Origin: Pseudothioclava arenosa
GTDB lineage: Bacteria; Pseudomonadota; Alphaproteobacteria; Rhodobacterales; Rhodobacteraceae
Length of the DNA: 64,000 nt
Reading direction: 5' to 3'
NCBI RefSeq assembly: GCF_002358085.1
Contig: NZ_NTJD01000002.1
Span: 62,001-126,000 of the forward strand
The notes under the pieces were generated by a model. The model saw only the letters and a program-made list of their open reading frames with translations. It made no database searches and was not told where the DNA came from. How positions within the stretch are numbered: position 1 is the first letter of the stretch; each line of letters begins with the position of its first letter. Both the position numbers and the translations under genes were made by a program. This document shows, piece after piece, positions 1-11,049 of this stretch.

Positions 1-248
1 GCTGGGATCGCTGGCAGGATATTCTTGGCATGGTGCCGGTCGGGGTGATCGCCCGCCCCGGGGCTCGGATGCGGGCGCGCCGGGCACGGGCCGCGCGGAT
101 CTTCCGCGCCGCGCAGCTGCCTCGGAGCATGGCGCGTGCGCTGGCCGATGCGCCGCCGCCAGCCTGGTGCTTTCTCGATGTGCCGCTGAACGATCTGTCG
201 TCGTCGGAGTTGCGCGCACGCGGGCAGTGGAAGCGTTCGGACCCTTGA
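1..248 (+). CDS. nadD: Nicotinate-nucleotide adenylyltransferase, C-terminal part (5' truncated by window edge)
   Basis: The last 81 codons of an ORF that enters from the left edge, read in the frame starting at base 3. The visible tail contains [10 protein letters not shown], then a basic stretch, then a C-terminal [20 protein letters not shown] segment. This matches the end of NadD, where a (L)SST/S-x-x-R-x-R motif binds the nucleotide. NadD adenylylates nicotinate mononucleotide in NAD synthesis. The nucleotidyltransferase HxGH motif lies outside the window, so the call rests on the C-terminal signature alone. dacB follows 47 bp downstream on the same strand. Confidence 0.8.
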   Translation, partial: WDRWQDILGMVPVGVIARPGARMRARRARAARIFRAAQLPRSMARALADAPPPAWCFLDVPLNDLSSSELRARGQWKRSDP

Positions 249-295
249 GCCCCCGCGGGCGCCGCGTTACGCTTTGGCCAAAGCCGGAGGGCGGC

Positions 296-1735
296 ATGAG
301 GATTTCCAGACGCAACGTGATTTCTGGGCTCGGCGGGATGACCGTCGCGCCGCTCGCCGCTGTGGTTCCGGCGCGGGCGCAACAGGGCGCCTCCGTGCGC
401 GAACTGCTGAAGGCGGCGGCCTTGGGCGGAGACATCGGCTACGCGGTGACGGATCTGCGCAGCGGTCGTGTGCTAGAGGCGTTTAATGCGCAGAAGGCGC
501 TGCCTGCGGCCTCGACGACCAAGGCGATAACCTCGCTTTACGCGCTCGAGCATCTGGGCGGCGGCTATCGGTTTGCGACGCGGCTGATTGCGACGGGACC
601 GGTGCGCGGCGGCGTGCTTCAGGGCGATCTGGTGCTGGCGGGCGGGGCGGACCCGACGCTTTCGACCGACGATCTGGGTGACATGGCGGCGGCGCTGGTG
701 CGCGGCGGTGTGCGCGGGATCACGGGGCGGTTTCTGGTTTGGGCGGGGGCGATTCCGCGCAGCGACGAGATCGCCGGGGATCAGCCCATCCATGTCGGCT
801 ATAACCCCGCGGTGGCCGGCATCATCCTGAATTACAACCGTGTCCATTTCGCCTGGAAGCGCGCGGGTGGCGGCTATCAGTTGGCGATGGAGGCGCTGGG
901 CGAGCGGTACCGCCCGCAGGCCTACACGGCGGCGGCGAAGCTCGTGAACCGGCGCGCGCCGGTCTACAGCTATCGCAGCGAGGGCGGCAAAGAGGTGTGG
1001 TCGGTCGCGGCGGGGGCGCTGGGCAAGGCGGGCAGCCGCTGGTTGCCGGTGCGCGATCCGGCGGCCTATGCGGGAGACGTGTTCCAGACGCTCGCACGCG
1101 CGCAGGGCCTTGCGCTGCCCGCGCCGCGTGAGGTGCGGGACCTGCCTGCGGGTGAGGTTTTGTATTTTCGCCAGAGCGAGGCGCTGCCCGGCCTGCTGCG
1201 CGCGATGATGAAATACTCGACCAATATCACCGCCGAAGCGGTGGGCATGACCACATCGGTGCGGCGCGGGGCGGATGCGCGGATGGGGCGCTCGGGCGTC
1301 GCGATGAGCGCGTGGCTTGAGGCACGGGTGGGCGTCAAAAGCGCGCGCTTCGTCGATCATTCGGGGCTGAACACCGGGTCGCGGATCTCGGCGGGCGATA
1401 TGGCGCAGGCCATGGGCGCATTGGGGGCGCCGATGGGGCTGCGCGGGCTGATGAAGCCTTTTGATATGCGCGATGGCGAGGGGCGCAAGGTCAAGGGCCA
1501 CCCGCTCAGGGTCGATGCCAAGACCGGGACGCTGGATTACGTCTCGACGCTGGCGGGCTACATGACGGCGCCGTCGGGGCGCGAGCTGGGATTCGCGATC
1601 TTCACCGGCGATCTGGCGCGGCGCGCGCGGGAAAAGGCCGCAGACGGGGAGGGCGGAGCCTCGAAAGGCTGGATCCGCCGCTCCAAGGTGTTGCAGAGCC
1701 GGTTGCTGGAACGCTGGGGCGCGCTTTACGGCTGA
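296..1735 (+). CDS. dacB: D-alanyl-D-alanine carboxypeptidase/endopeptidase (PBP4 family, peptidase S13)
   Basis: A 479-residue periplasmic penicillin-binding protein that trims or cleaves peptidoglycan peptides. All three catalytic motifs are readable: STTK with the nucleophile at Ser73, STN at residues 308-310, and KTG at 409-411. Length equals that of typical PBP4. The N-terminus has RR followed by a hydrophobic Ala/Val-rich segment ending ARAQ, a signal peptide that may be Tat-type. I chose the ATG at 296 because GGAGGG lies just upstream and the signal peptide starts there. A longer in-frame ORF reaches back into nadD without a signal peptide. It converges on the TerB-like gene with no spacer. 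Confidence 0.92.
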   Translation: MRISRRNVISGLGGMTVAPLAAVVPARAQQGASVRELLKAAALGGDIGYAVTDLRSGRVLEAFNAQKALPAASTTKAITSLYALEHLGGGYRFATRLIATGPVRGGVLQGDLVLAGGADPTLSTDDLGDMAAALVRGGVRGITGRFLVWAGAIPRSDEIAGDQPIHVGYNPAVAGIILNYNRVHFAWKRAGGGYQLAMEALGERYRPQAYTAAAKLVNRRAPVYSYRSEGGKEVWSVAAGALGKAGSRWLPVRDPAAYAGDVFQTLARAQGLALPAPREVRDLPAGEVLYFRQSEALPGLLRAMMKYSTNITAEAVGMTTSVRRGADARMGRSGVAMSAWLEARVGVKSARFVDHSGLNTGSRISAGDMAQAMGALGAPMGLRGLMKPFDMRDGEGRKVKGHPLRVDAKTGTLDYVSTLAGYMTAPSGRELGFAIFTGDLARRAREKAADGEGGASKGWIRRSKVLQSRLLERWGALYG

Positions 1736-2158
1736 TCAGCTGGTCATGTGGCGGACGCGCGCGCTCCATTCGATGGCGACCGAGTGCAGCCGGTCGATCG
1801 ACAACTCGCCGCGGATTTCTTCCAGCATGCGCAGCTCGGGCTGATGCAGGATACCGTCGGCCGCGGCCACGTCGCAGGCGAGCGCATAGGCGGTTTCCCA
1901 GAGCTTTTCGGGCAGCCCTTCGCGCACGAGACCGAAGAGTGCATCAAGCCCGTCTTCCTCGGTGAACAGCGAATAGACGGTCTGCGCGACGGTCGGGATG
2001 CGGTCGATGTCATAGGTGCCGAAGATCGGCATGTGGTTGACCATGCGTTCGATCGCGACCAGCTCGGAGGTGCGGATGTCCTCGTCCGAGGCGGAGACGG
2101 CCACCATCACCGCGACAAGCGCGTCCTGGGGCGAGAGGGAGGGCAGGGGTGCGGTCAC
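1736..2158 (-). CDS. TerB-like (tellurite resistance TerB/DUF533-type) helical protein
   Basis: A 140-residue, acidic, all-helical cytoplasmic protein. It shows the TerB-family pattern of an early ALVAVMVAVSASD segment, a central VREGLPEKLWETAYALACDVAAADG segment, and a late LRMLEEIRGEL helix. The acidic D/E clusters are those proposed to bind metal in TerB domains. The start is GTG with AAGGAAG eight bases upstream. It is a single gene, not part of a ter operon, so a role in tellurite resistance is not implied. Function in this lineage is unknown. Confidence 0.7.
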   Translation of the reverse strand: MTAPLPSLSPQDALVAVMVAVSASDEDIRTSELVAIERMVNHMPIFGTYDIDRIPTVAQTVYSLFTEEDGLDALFGLVREGLPEKLWETAYALACDVAAADGILHQPELRMLEEIRGELSIDRLHSVAIEWSARVRHMTS

Positions 2159-2264
2159 GGGAGGGCTTCCTTTGGTGGTTTCACCTGCAAATTATTGACG
2201 ATCCCGCGCCCGTTCAATAGGTGAGGCGCGGATGGGCGCAAAGGGCGCCCCGAAGAGGTATGAC

Positions 2265-3911
2265 ATGAGCACTCTGCGCGATGCCGCGATGAAATCCAAA
2301 GCCTGGCCTTTCGAGGAAGCCCGTCGGGTGCTCAAACGTTACGAAAAGAAGGCGCCGGAGAAGGGTTATGTGCTGTTCGAGACGGGCTATGGCCCCTCGG
2401 GGCTGCCGCATATCGGTACCTTCGGCGAGGTCGCACGCACCTCGATGATCCGTCGCGCCTTTGAGGTGATCTCGGACATTCCGACGAAGCTCCTGTGCTT
2501 TTCGGATGACATGGATGGCATGCGCAAGGTGCCCGAGAACGTGCCGAACCAGGACCTGCTCAAGGCCAATATCCAGAAGCCGTTGACGGCTGTGCCCGAC
2601 CCGTTCGAGGAATTCGAGAGCTTCGGCCACCACAACAACGCGATGCTGCGCCGGTTCCTCGATACCTTCGGGTTCGAATACGAATTCGCCAGCGCGACCG
2701 AGTATTACAAGCAGGGCAAGTTCGACGAGATCCTGCTGCGTGCCGCCGAGAAATACGATGACATCATGGCGATCATGCTGAAGTCGCTGCGCGAAGAGCG
2801 CCAGCAGACCTATAGCTGCTTCCTGCCGATCCACCCGGAAACGGGGCGCGTGCTCTATGTGCCGATGAAGAATGTCGATGCCAAGGCCGGCACGGTGACC
2901 TTCGATGACGAAGACGGGCGCGAATGGACGCTGCCGATCACGGGCGGCAATGTGAAACTGCAGTGGAAGCCCGATTTCGGCGCGCGCTGGGCGGCGCTGG
3001 ATGTCGATTTCGAGATGTATGGCAAGGACCACTCGACCAACACGCCGATCTATGACGGGATCTGCCGCGTTCTGGGTGGCCGTGCACCCGAGCATTTCAC
3101 CTACGAGCTGTTCCTTGATGCTAATGGCGAGAAGATCTCGAAGTCGAAGGGCAACGGGCTGTCGATCGACGAATGGCTGACCTATGCCTCGACCGAGAGC
3201 CTGAGCTACTTCATGTATCTCAAGCCCAAGACTGCCAAACGGCTGTGGTGGGATGTGATCCCGAAGATGGTGGACGAATACCACCAGCAGCTGCGCGCCT
3301 ATCCCGATCAGACGATCGATCAGCAGGTCAACAATCCGGTCTGGCATATCCATGGCGGCAACCCGCCCGAGTCGAAGATGGTGGTGCCGTTTGCGATGCT
3401 GCTGAACCTGGCGGCTGTGGCGGGCGCGACCGACAAGGAAGGGCTCTGGGGCTTCATTCGGCGCTATGCGCCCGAGGCCACGCCCGAAACCCATCCCGAT
3501 CTCGATCAGGCGGCAGGTTTCGCGGTGCGCTACTTCCACGATTTCGTGGCACCCGAGCGCAGCTTCCGCCTGCCCTCCGAGCAGGAGCGCAAGGCGATGC
3601 AGGATCTCGTGGCGGCGCTTGGCTCGCCCGAGGCGGCGCTGGCGGCGATCGCGGCCAAGAACGCGCTTGTCGGCAACGACGAGCCGCTGCCCGATGCCGA
3701 TTTCCACAGCGACGAGTTCCTGCAATCGGTGGTGTTCGCCGTTGGCAAGACCAATGGTTTCGAGAACCTGCGCGACTGGTTCCAGGCGCTTTACGAGGTG
3801 CTTTTGGGCCAAAGCCAGGGGCCGCGTTTTGGCGGGTTCATCGCGCTTTACGGCGTGCCCGAGACCGTCGCGCTGATCGAGCGCGCGCTGGCGGGCGAAC
3901 TGGCAGGCTGA
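2265..3911 (+). CDS. lysS: Lysyl-tRNA synthetase, class I
   Basis: Charges tRNA-Lys with lysine. The 548-residue protein is the class I (archaeal-type) enzyme, not the class II LysS of most bacteria. It carries the HIGH-type signature PSGLPHIG at residues 44-51 and the KMSKS-type loop KISKSKG near residue 290. Class I LysRS is known in alphaproteobacteria, including Rhodobacter relatives. The ATG at 2265 is preceded by GAAGAGG and matches the usual family start. An in-frame start 33 bp upstream adds an unlikely extension. It abuts the convergent CHAD gene with no intergenic base. Confidence 0.93.
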   Translation: MSTLRDAAMKSKAWPFEEARRVLKRYEKKAPEKGYVLFETGYGPSGLPHIGTFGEVARTSMIRRAFEVISDIPTKLLCFSDDMDGMRKVPENVPNQDLLKANIQKPLTAVPDPFEEFESFGHHNNAMLRRFLDTFGFEYEFASATEYYKQGKFDEILLRAAEKYDDIMAIMLKSLREERQQTYSCFLPIHPETGRVLYVPMKNVDAKAGTVTFDDEDGREWTLPITGGNVKLQWKPDFGARWAALDVDFEMYGKDHSTNTPIYDGICRVLGGRAPEHFTYELFLDANGEKISKSKGNGLSIDEWLTYASTESLSYFMYLKPKTAKRLWWDVIPKMVDEYHQQLRAYPDQTIDQQVNNPVWHIHGGNPPESKMVVPFAMLLNLAAVAGATDKEGLWGFIRRYAPEATPETHPDLDQAAGFAVRYFHDFVAPERSFRLPSEQERKAMQDLVAALGSPEAALAAIAAKNALVGNDEPLPDADFHSDEFLQSVVFAVGKTNGFENLRDWFQALYEVLLGQSQGPRFGGFIALYGVPETVALIERALAGELAG

Positions 3912-4781
3912 TCACTCGGCGCGCCACAGCTCATACCAGCGCCCCCAGCGATCGGCCAAGGCCGCGGGGGGCTCTGCGAACAGGCGGGAGCCGAGGTGAA
4001 ACGCCTCGGCTTCCTGTCGTTTCTGGACCCTGCGGATCAGGCGCTTGAGCGCATGGGCCTGATCGGGCGACAGCGGGCCCGGCAGCGTCGCGCGCAGGAC
4101 CGCCAGGTCGTGATGCGCACCAAGCGTCTCGCCGAGGCGGTCGGCCAGATCGGCCTGGGCCTGCATCATCTCGGGCCAGATCGGGGCCAGCAGGCGGCTG
4201 TGATACCAATGATGTTTCACGCGGCTACGCCAAGCGTGAAAGGCCTCGTCCGTGCGCGTGGCCTGGGCGCGGGCCATCCGCTTGCGCGCCTGCGCATAGC
4301 TGAGCGCGAGGCCCGGGGCGAAAGCGGTCCAGCCCTTGCCGGGTGCCTTCCAGTGGGTGGCGCGGGCGCGGATTTCGCCAAGCGCGGTGGAGAAATCGGC
4401 GAGCGCGGTGTGGTCGGGCGCCAGTGCGGGCGTCTCGGGTAGTTGGGTGAGGAGCGCGCGGGCGGCTTCGGCGCCTTCGGGGTCGGTTTCCTGCTCGCCA
4501 AGACCCTGAAGGCTCTGGCGCAGCACCTCGGCATCGCGCAGCCCCGAGATGCCCTGGGCGGTGTCGCGCAGGGCGGCGTTTTCGGCCTCGAAAGGGGCGA
4601 AACCCGGCCGGACCAGTCGTAGCAGCCCGCGGGTTTTCTTGACCGCCTTGCGCAGCTCGTGGACCAGCGTGTCACTTTCGCAGGTCCCCGCGGCGCCGAT
4701 GGCCTTGTCCAACTCGTTCAGGGCGATGCGGCGGAGCGCGGCGGTGGCGGAGCGATCATCAAGTTGCAGCGCGTAGGGCAT
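3912..4781 (-). CDS. CHAD domain-containing protein
   Basis: A 289-residue protein made largely of a CHAD domain (conserved histidine alpha-helical domain), which binds inorganic polyphosphate. The sequence shows the family hallmarks: LVHELRKAVKKTRGLLRLVRP near the N-terminus, a mid-domain FHAWRSRVKHHWYHSRL helix, and a late DLADRLGETLGAHHDLAVLR helix. Conserved His, Arg and Lys residues line the basic channel. I chose the ATG at 4781, where the domain begins; upstream in-frame codons give an unrelated 115-residue extension. No polyphosphate kinase gene is nearby, so the partner is unknown. Confidence 0.82.
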   Translation of the reverse strand: MPYALQLDDRSATAALRRIALNELDKAIGAAGTCESDTLVHELRKAVKKTRGLLRLVRPGFAPFEAENAALRDTAQGISGLRDAEVLRQSLQGLGEQETDPEGAEAARALLTQLPETPALAPDHTALADFSTALGEIRARATHWKAPGKGWTAFAPGLALSYAQARKRMARAQATRTDEAFHAWRSRVKHHWYHSRLLAPIWPEMMQAQADLADRLGETLGAHHDLAVLRATLPGPLSPDQAHALKRLIRRVQKRQEAEAFHLGSRLFAEPPAALADRWGRWYELWRAE

Positions 4782-5040
4782 TGGGCTCTCGGGGTGGTTC
4801 AATTCAGGAAGAATAGCACGGAATTGCTGCATCCTCATGACAGCCCACGGGCGGGGGCTACCGCACGCTGGCCTAAACACTCCTTTAACCTTCCAGATTA
4901 GTCCTGTTCGGGCCGGGGCGAGAGGCACCGGCACACCCCGGTTTGAGACCCGACGCGTGATGCGCCAGCCTGTTTTGCGGGGCGGAGGCGTTGTGCCGGC
5001 GGCTTGGCGGGGGGCCGGAACACCACAAGGGGATTCTTGG
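4782..5040. promoter_or_regulatory. Divergent intergenic region between CHAD gene and pectate-lyase-fold gene
   Basis: About 260 bp separating divergent starts. The one conspicuous element is an AT-richer stretch with TTTAACC at 4884-4890 followed by GATTAG, within an otherwise GC-rich leader. I see no clean -35/-10 pair. A half-site resembling CtrA boxes (TTAACC) is present, but the second TTAA at the right spacing is missing, so no regulator is assigned. The downstream ATG at 5041 has only a weak GGGGATT ribosome site. Confidence 0.3.
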
Positions 5041-7332
5041 ATGAACAAGGCGATTACCGATGGGCTGGTGCTGACGCCGCCCGCGTTTGAACTGGGGCTC
5101 GACGTCTGGTCGAGCGAGAATGGCACCTCGGGCTCGGCGAGCTATGACGGCGCGAGCAATGCCGCGATTGCGATTGCCGATCAGGATTTCGGCAATTGTC
5201 TGGAGCTGACCAAGACCCAGACCACGCAGCAGTTGCGCTGGATGGGCGAGACGCCGATCCTGCCGGGGTGCTACTTGCGCGTGCGCACCCGCGTGAAGGC
5301 GATCTCGGGGAACCTGCCCGAGGTGCGCATCGCGGGCTATGCGATGACCGCGGCGAACCAACATGTTACCGGGCTGGTCGAGATCGGCGAGAGCGTGGTG
5401 CTGAGCGAATATGGCACGCTGGTCGAGGTCGAGGCGATCGTCGGCACCGGCGCGCGCGGTGGCGTCGACATGGTCTGGGGGCTGGAGCCCGCCTATGGCC
5501 ATTTCGGTCTGGACCTGATGGGGCTGAACGGCGGCATCGTGCGGATCGAGAATTTCGAGATTGAGGACATCACCGAGGCCTTCCTGCGCGATCTGCTTGA
5601 TTGGGTCGATGTGCGCGACTTCGGCGCGCTGGGCGATGGCGTGAGCGATGACCGCGCGGCCTTTGTCGCGGCGGATGCGGCTGCGGCGGGGCGCTCGATC
5701 CTGGTGCCCGAGGGCAGCTATTACATCGGCTCGTCGCTGTCGATCACCGGGCCCGTGCGGTTTGAGGGCACGCTTGTGATGCCGGTCGAGGCGCGGCTCG
5801 CGCTGCTGTCGAGCTACGATTTCCCGACCTATGCCGAAGCCTTCGGCGATGAGATGGAGGGCTTCAAGAAGGCGCTGCAGGCGCTGTTCGGCTATACCGA
5901 TCACAACACGCTCGACCTGAAGGGGCGCCGTGTCGAAGTTACCGAGCCGATCCGCGTGGCCGAGATCGCGCCGGGCGTGACCACCTTTTCCAACCGCCGC
6001 GTGCTTCGCAACGGCCAGTTCAACGTGATCGACGGTCCGGCCTGGGCCGATGCCGAAGTGACCTCGCTGACGACTTACAGTTCCGCGCAGCCCTACGAAC
6101 TGACCGGCGTCGTCAATGTCGCGAATATCGAAGTGGGCGCGCTGGTGACGGGGGCGGGCGTCGGCCGCGAAGTCTATGTGAAGGCGAAGAACGAGGCGGC
6201 GCAATCGCTGACCCTGTCGGAGCCGATCTATGGCGGCTCGGGCACGCGCACGCTGACCTTCCGCCGTTTCCGCTATGTGCTGGATTTCTCGGGGATGGGG
6301 CAGCTCGACCGCTTCAACATCGCGGATGTCGAGTTCCTCTGCAATGGCTTCGCCTCGACGATCATGATGCCGCCGGCGGGGCAGATGTTCCACCTGCGCG
6401 ACAGCTATATCGTCAAGCCGAAGGATCGCGCGATCACCTCAATCGGGCGCGGCTGTCAGGATCTTTTGGTCGACCAGTGCCAGTTCATCTCGAACGAAAC
6501 CGCGCTGCCGGCGCAGGACCGCACCTCGGTCGCGATCAACGTCAACGCAAATGACACCAAGATCCGCGACTCGCGCTTCGTGCGCTTTGGCACGACCTTC
6601 GTGATCCATGGCACCGGGCATCTGCTGGTCGGCAACCACTGGTTCCAGGGCGATGACGAGGACAATAACGTGCGGATGCCGGGGCTCGTGTTCACCACGC
6701 CCAACGTGCAATCGGCGGTGACCGGCAATTACATCGACAGCTCGATCGTGGAATGGACCAACGAGCACGAGGCCGAGGTCGATTTCGGGCTGGGCTATTC
6801 CTTTGGTGGCCTGACGGTGATCGGCAACACCTGCGTCGCGATGGATTCCGCGCCCTGGTTCACCTTCTTCTCGGTGAAGCCCTACGGCAGCGGCCATTTC
6901 ATCCACGGGCTGACGATCTCGGACAATGTGTTCAAGGCGATCGACGGCAATATCATCCGGATCGACAAGGTGGACACGACCTATGCCGATCTCGATTACG
7001 GTCGGATGCGCAACATCCGCGTCGAGGGCAACATCTTCAACGGGATCACCGAGCTGATCTCGAACCCGGTGTCTCTTGAGGTGAACCAGGCGACGGCGCA
7101 GACCACCTGGACGGTTGATCCGAGCACCTACCTGCCGTTCTGTGGCTGGGCCCGTAATGTCGAAAGCCTGATTGCCGAGGGCGCGATCACCAATGCCGGG
7201 GGCGGGCGCGTCAGCTCGATGCCCTATGTGAATGTCGAGCAGGGCAGCGCCAGGAACCAGGTTCAGGTGGTCTGGCCCGAGGCGGCCAAGGGGCGGCTGC
7301 AGATGCGCATCCGCATGGACAACCCGAACTGA
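5041..7332 (+). CDS. Pectate lyase superfamily / right-handed beta-helix protein (GH28-related)
   Basis: A 763-residue protein. Residues 1-180 look like a beta-sandwich attachment domain of the carbohydrate-binding type. A pectate-lyase-superfamily start motif, VRDFGALGDGVSDDRAAF, follows near residue 190, and then a long series of beta-helix turns rich in G-N and V-x-G-N patterns. The motif is common in phage tailspikes and secreted polysaccharide lyases. There is no signal peptide, which suits a particle component or a protein exported by a dedicated route better than a classical secreted enzyme. In Rhodobacter capsulatus a protein of this fold is reported among the head spikes of the gene transfer agent; whether this gene is its homologue is inference. 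A monocistronic unit ends at the hairpin at 7389. Confidence 0.75.
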   Translation: MNKAITDGLVLTPPAFELGLDVWSSENGTSGSASYDGASNAAIAIADQDFGNCLELTKTQTTQQLRWMGETPILPGCYLRVRTRVKAISGNLPEVRIAGYAMTAANQHVTGLVEIGESVVLSEYGTLVEVEAIVGTGARGGVDMVWGLEPAYGHFGLDLMGLNGGIVRIENFEIEDITEAFLRDLLDWVDVRDFGALGDGVSDDRAAFVAADAAAAGRSILVPEGSYYIGSSLSITGPVRFEGTLVMPVEARLALLSSYDFPTYAEAFGDEMEGFKKALQALFGYTDHNTLDLKGRRVEVTEPIRVAEIAPGVTTFSNRRVLRNGQFNVIDGPAWADAEVTSLTTYSSAQPYELTGVVNVANIEVGALVTGAGVGREVYVKAKNEAAQSLTLSEPIYGGSGTRTLTFRRFRYVLDFSGMGQLDRFNIADVEFLCNGFASTIMMPPAGQMFHLRDSYIVKPKDRAITSIGRGCQDLLVDQCQFISNETALPAQDRTSVAINVNANDTKIRDSRFVRFGTTFVIHGTGHLLVGNHWFQGDDEDNNVRMPGLVFTTPNVQSAVTGNYIDSSIVEWTNEHEAEVDFGLGYSFGGLTVIGNTCVAMDSAPWFTFFSVKPYGSGHFIHGLTISDNVFKAIDGNIIRIDKVDTTYADLDYGRMRNIRVEGNIFNGITELISNPVSLEVNQATAQTTWTVDPSTYLPFCGWARNVESLIAEGAITNAGGGRVSSMPYVNVEQGSARNQVQVVWPEAAKGRLQMRIRMDNPN

Positions 7333-7388
7333 GTTCGGAGAGATGGGCGGCTCCGGGGCGGGCCGACCTCACCCCGGAGCGGGGCGGC

Positions 7389-7414
7389 GCGGGCGCCTTC
7401 GGGCGCCCGCTTTT
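7389..7414. terminator. Intrinsic terminator with UUCG tetraloop
   Basis: Nine-base GC stem, 7389-7397 pairing with 7402-7410, capped by C(TTCG)G and followed by TTTT. It ends the beta-helix gene. The T run overlaps the stop codon of the convergent gene. Confidence 0.85.
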
Positions 7415-7916
7415 ACAGACGCAGGTCGTCGGGCGTCAGCCGGAAGGCGCGGGCAAAGCCGCCGTTGAGCAGGGCTCCGAGCGGGACGAATTCCACGAAA
7501 AAGAAATCTGGCAGGTCGATATAGAACTTGGCCTTGGGGTGGTCCGCCAGCCAGCGTTGGCGCAGTGCGGCGTCTTCGGGGTGGTTGGGCGCGATGGTTC
7601 GGGCCCGCGCGCTCAGCGACAGCCTCGGATGGGTGAGTGGATCGCCCTTGGCATCGGGCTCGCCGATCAGGAGCCCCGCGCGCGGATCGGCGCGCAGCGC
7701 CCGGCTATGCGCCGAGAGCCCGGAGACCAGCGTATAGAGCCCGCCGTCCGGCCCGATCCCCAGCGCCACACGCGTGACCTGCGGATGGCCGGTCTCGGGA
7801 TCGATCGTGCCGAGGCTTCCGAACCGGGCTTCCCGCAGGAGCCCGCGCGCCAGCTCGCGCGCCGCGTCATCGGTGCTGCGGATCGGGTCGATCGACGGGG
7901 GCTGAGTGGCGGCCAT
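7413..7916 (-). CDS. HugZ/pyridoxamine 5'-phosphate oxidase-fold protein
   Basis: A 167-residue split-barrel flavoprotein-like protein. It shows the family pattern of a short N-terminal helix, ARFGSLGTIDPETGHPQVTRVAL, a GGLYTLVSGLSAHSRALRADPRAGLLIGE strand-helix unit, and a C-terminal KFYIDLPDFFFVEFVP strand. HugZ-type members are linked to haem degradation or use, and others bind FMN or F420, so the substrate cannot be fixed from sequence. It has no C-terminal DUF2470 domain, making it a short member. It diverges from acs across a 410-bp AT-rich region. Confidence 0.75.
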   Translation of the reverse strand: MAATQPPSIDPIRSTDDAARELARGLLREARFGSLGTIDPETGHPQVTRVALGIGPDGGLYTLVSGLSAHSRALRADPRAGLLIGEPDAKGDPLTHPRLSLSARARTIAPNHPEDAALRQRWLADHPKAKFYIDLPDFFFVEFVPLGALLNGGFARAFRLTPDDLRL

Positions 7917-8326
7917 GGCATCTCTCCGGTGGGGTTTCGAGGGTCAGCCTAGAGCCCCGCGCCGCCGGTTCAAGGGGCGCATTTCAGGAGCTCTTCGAAT
8001 CATGACATGATTCTTGCCGAATCTTGCAATGCCGCGCCGCAGCGCGAAATTTTGTTTCTTTGGTCTATAATTTATCACTCGTTCGTTACCGATTTCGTGA
8101 ACAGTCAAGGGGTTGAAACGTCACGTAATTTTACCGTTTTTTTCTTGGCAATTTACAGGATTACCGATGTGGCTGTGAATTTATTTACAAAAAAAATCAA
8201 TGCACATAGGGGGTTACATGGGAAATCTATTCCGGTTTACAATGGCTGTGGGGTAGAGTGCTCTTGACTGGGGTCGAGGGCAGGGAGCGGTTAACGCCGC
8301 AAGAGGAATTCTAGGGAGGTTGCCAT
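7917..8326. promoter_or_regulatory. AT-rich regulatory region upstream of acs
   Basis: A 410-bp gap whose middle (about 8040-8250) is far more AT-rich than the surroundings. It holds a perfect 17-bp palindrome at 7997-8013, a TATAAT hexamer at 8066-8071, a CRP-like TGTGA-N6-TTACA at 8074-8089 offset by 100 (that is 8174-8189), and several TTTACA/GTTACA hexamers between 8151 and 8240. It ends with a strong GGGAGGT ribosome site at 8314-8320. An 86-codon ORF in this gap has no coding character. The length suggests activator-dependent control of acs. Confidence 0.5.
7997..8013. promoter_or_regulatory. Perfect palindrome GAATCATG-A-CATGATTC, operator candidate
   Basis: Eight-base arms around a single central A, 81 bp upstream of the HugZ-like start and 314 bp upstream of acs. 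This is typical geometry for a dimeric repressor site. The binding protein is not identifiable from the sequence. Confidence 0.4.
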
Positions 8327-10294
<1,968 letters not shown>

Positions 10295-10304
10295 GGCTGG
10301 GCTC

Positions 10305-10988
10305 GTGACCGATCAAGTCGACACCAAGCCCGCCGTGCTCATCCTTCTCGGCCCTCCGGGCGCCGGGAAGGGGACGCAGGCGCGGATGCTCGAAGAGAAA
10401 TTCGGGCTCGTGCAACTCTCGACCGGGGATCTCCTGCGCGCGGCCGTGGCTGCGGGCACCCCGGCCGGTCTGGCCGCCAAGGCGGTGATGGAAGCCGGCG
10501 GTCTGGTCTCGGACGAGATCGTCCTGAACATCCTGCGCGATCGTCTGGCCGAGCCGGACGTGAGCGCCGGTGTCATCCTCGATGGCTTCCCGCGCACCGC
10601 GGGCCAGGCGGGCTCGCTTGACGAGCTGCTGTCGGACAGTGGCCAGAAAGTCACTGCGGCGATCTCGCTGGTGGTGGATGACGAGGCGATGATCACGCGC
10701 GTCTCGGGCCGCTACACCTGCGCCAAATGCGGCGAAGGGTACCATGATGAATTCAAGCTGCCGGCGGTTGCGGGCACTTGTGACAAATGCGGAGGCACGG
10801 AGTTCAAGCGCCGTGCCGACGACAATGCCGAGACGGCGCGTGCGCGGCTGGAAGCCTATCACGCCCAGACGGCGCCGCTGATCGCTCACTACCGGGCACT
10901 CGGCGTTCTCGAAGAGGTCGACGCGATGGGATCCATCGACGAGATCGCTTCGGGCCTCGGGTCGATCGTCGAACGCGTCTCGGCCTAA
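10305..10988 (+). CDS. adk: Adenylate kinase, zinc-LID type
   Basis: Converts ATP and AMP to two ADP. The P-loop GPPGAGKGTQ lies near residue 16 and the DGFPRT motif is present. The LID domain has four cysteines in two C-x2-C pairs (CAKC and CDKC), which bind zinc. The start is GTG at 10305, ten bases after acs. Placement directly behind an AMP-forming ligase implies a dedicated role in recovering AMP during acetate activation. It may be a second adk besides the one in the ribosomal-protein operon, which would lie outside this window. At 227 residues it is slightly longer than usual. Confidence 0.93.
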   Translation: MTDQVDTKPAVLILLGPPGAGKGTQARMLEEKFGLVQLSTGDLLRAAVAAGTPAGLAAKAVMEAGGLVSDEIVLNILRDRLAEPDVSAGVILDGFPRTAGQAGSLDELLSDSGQKVTAAISLVVDDEAMITRVSGRYTCAKCGEGYHDEFKLPAVAGTCDKCGGTEFKRRADDNAETARARLEAYHAQTAPLIAHYRALGVLEEVDAMGSIDEIASGLGSIVERVSA

Positions 10989-11049
10989 TTTCGGGGAGGG
11001 GCGGGCCCGCGAGGGGCCCGTCTGGAGCAAAACAAAGGGAGTAACGCTT

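Noticed and set aside
2214-3812. A 532-codon minus-strand frame opposite lysS
   Set aside because: Shadow of lysS; no ribosome site and no domain features.
4884-4900. Possible CtrA site (TTAACC...GATTAG) before the beta-helix gene
   Set aside because: The second TTAA half is missing at the required seven-base spacing.
8174-8189. CRP-like TGTGA-N6-TTACA upstream of acs
   Set aside because: One half is imperfect and CRP control of acs is not established in this lineage. Kept only as a descriptive element of the leader.
8007-8267. An 86-codon plus-strand frame in the acs leader
   Set aside because: Lies in AT-rich non-coding DNA, has no ribosome site, and its product has no family-like pattern. 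The region is better explained as regulatory.
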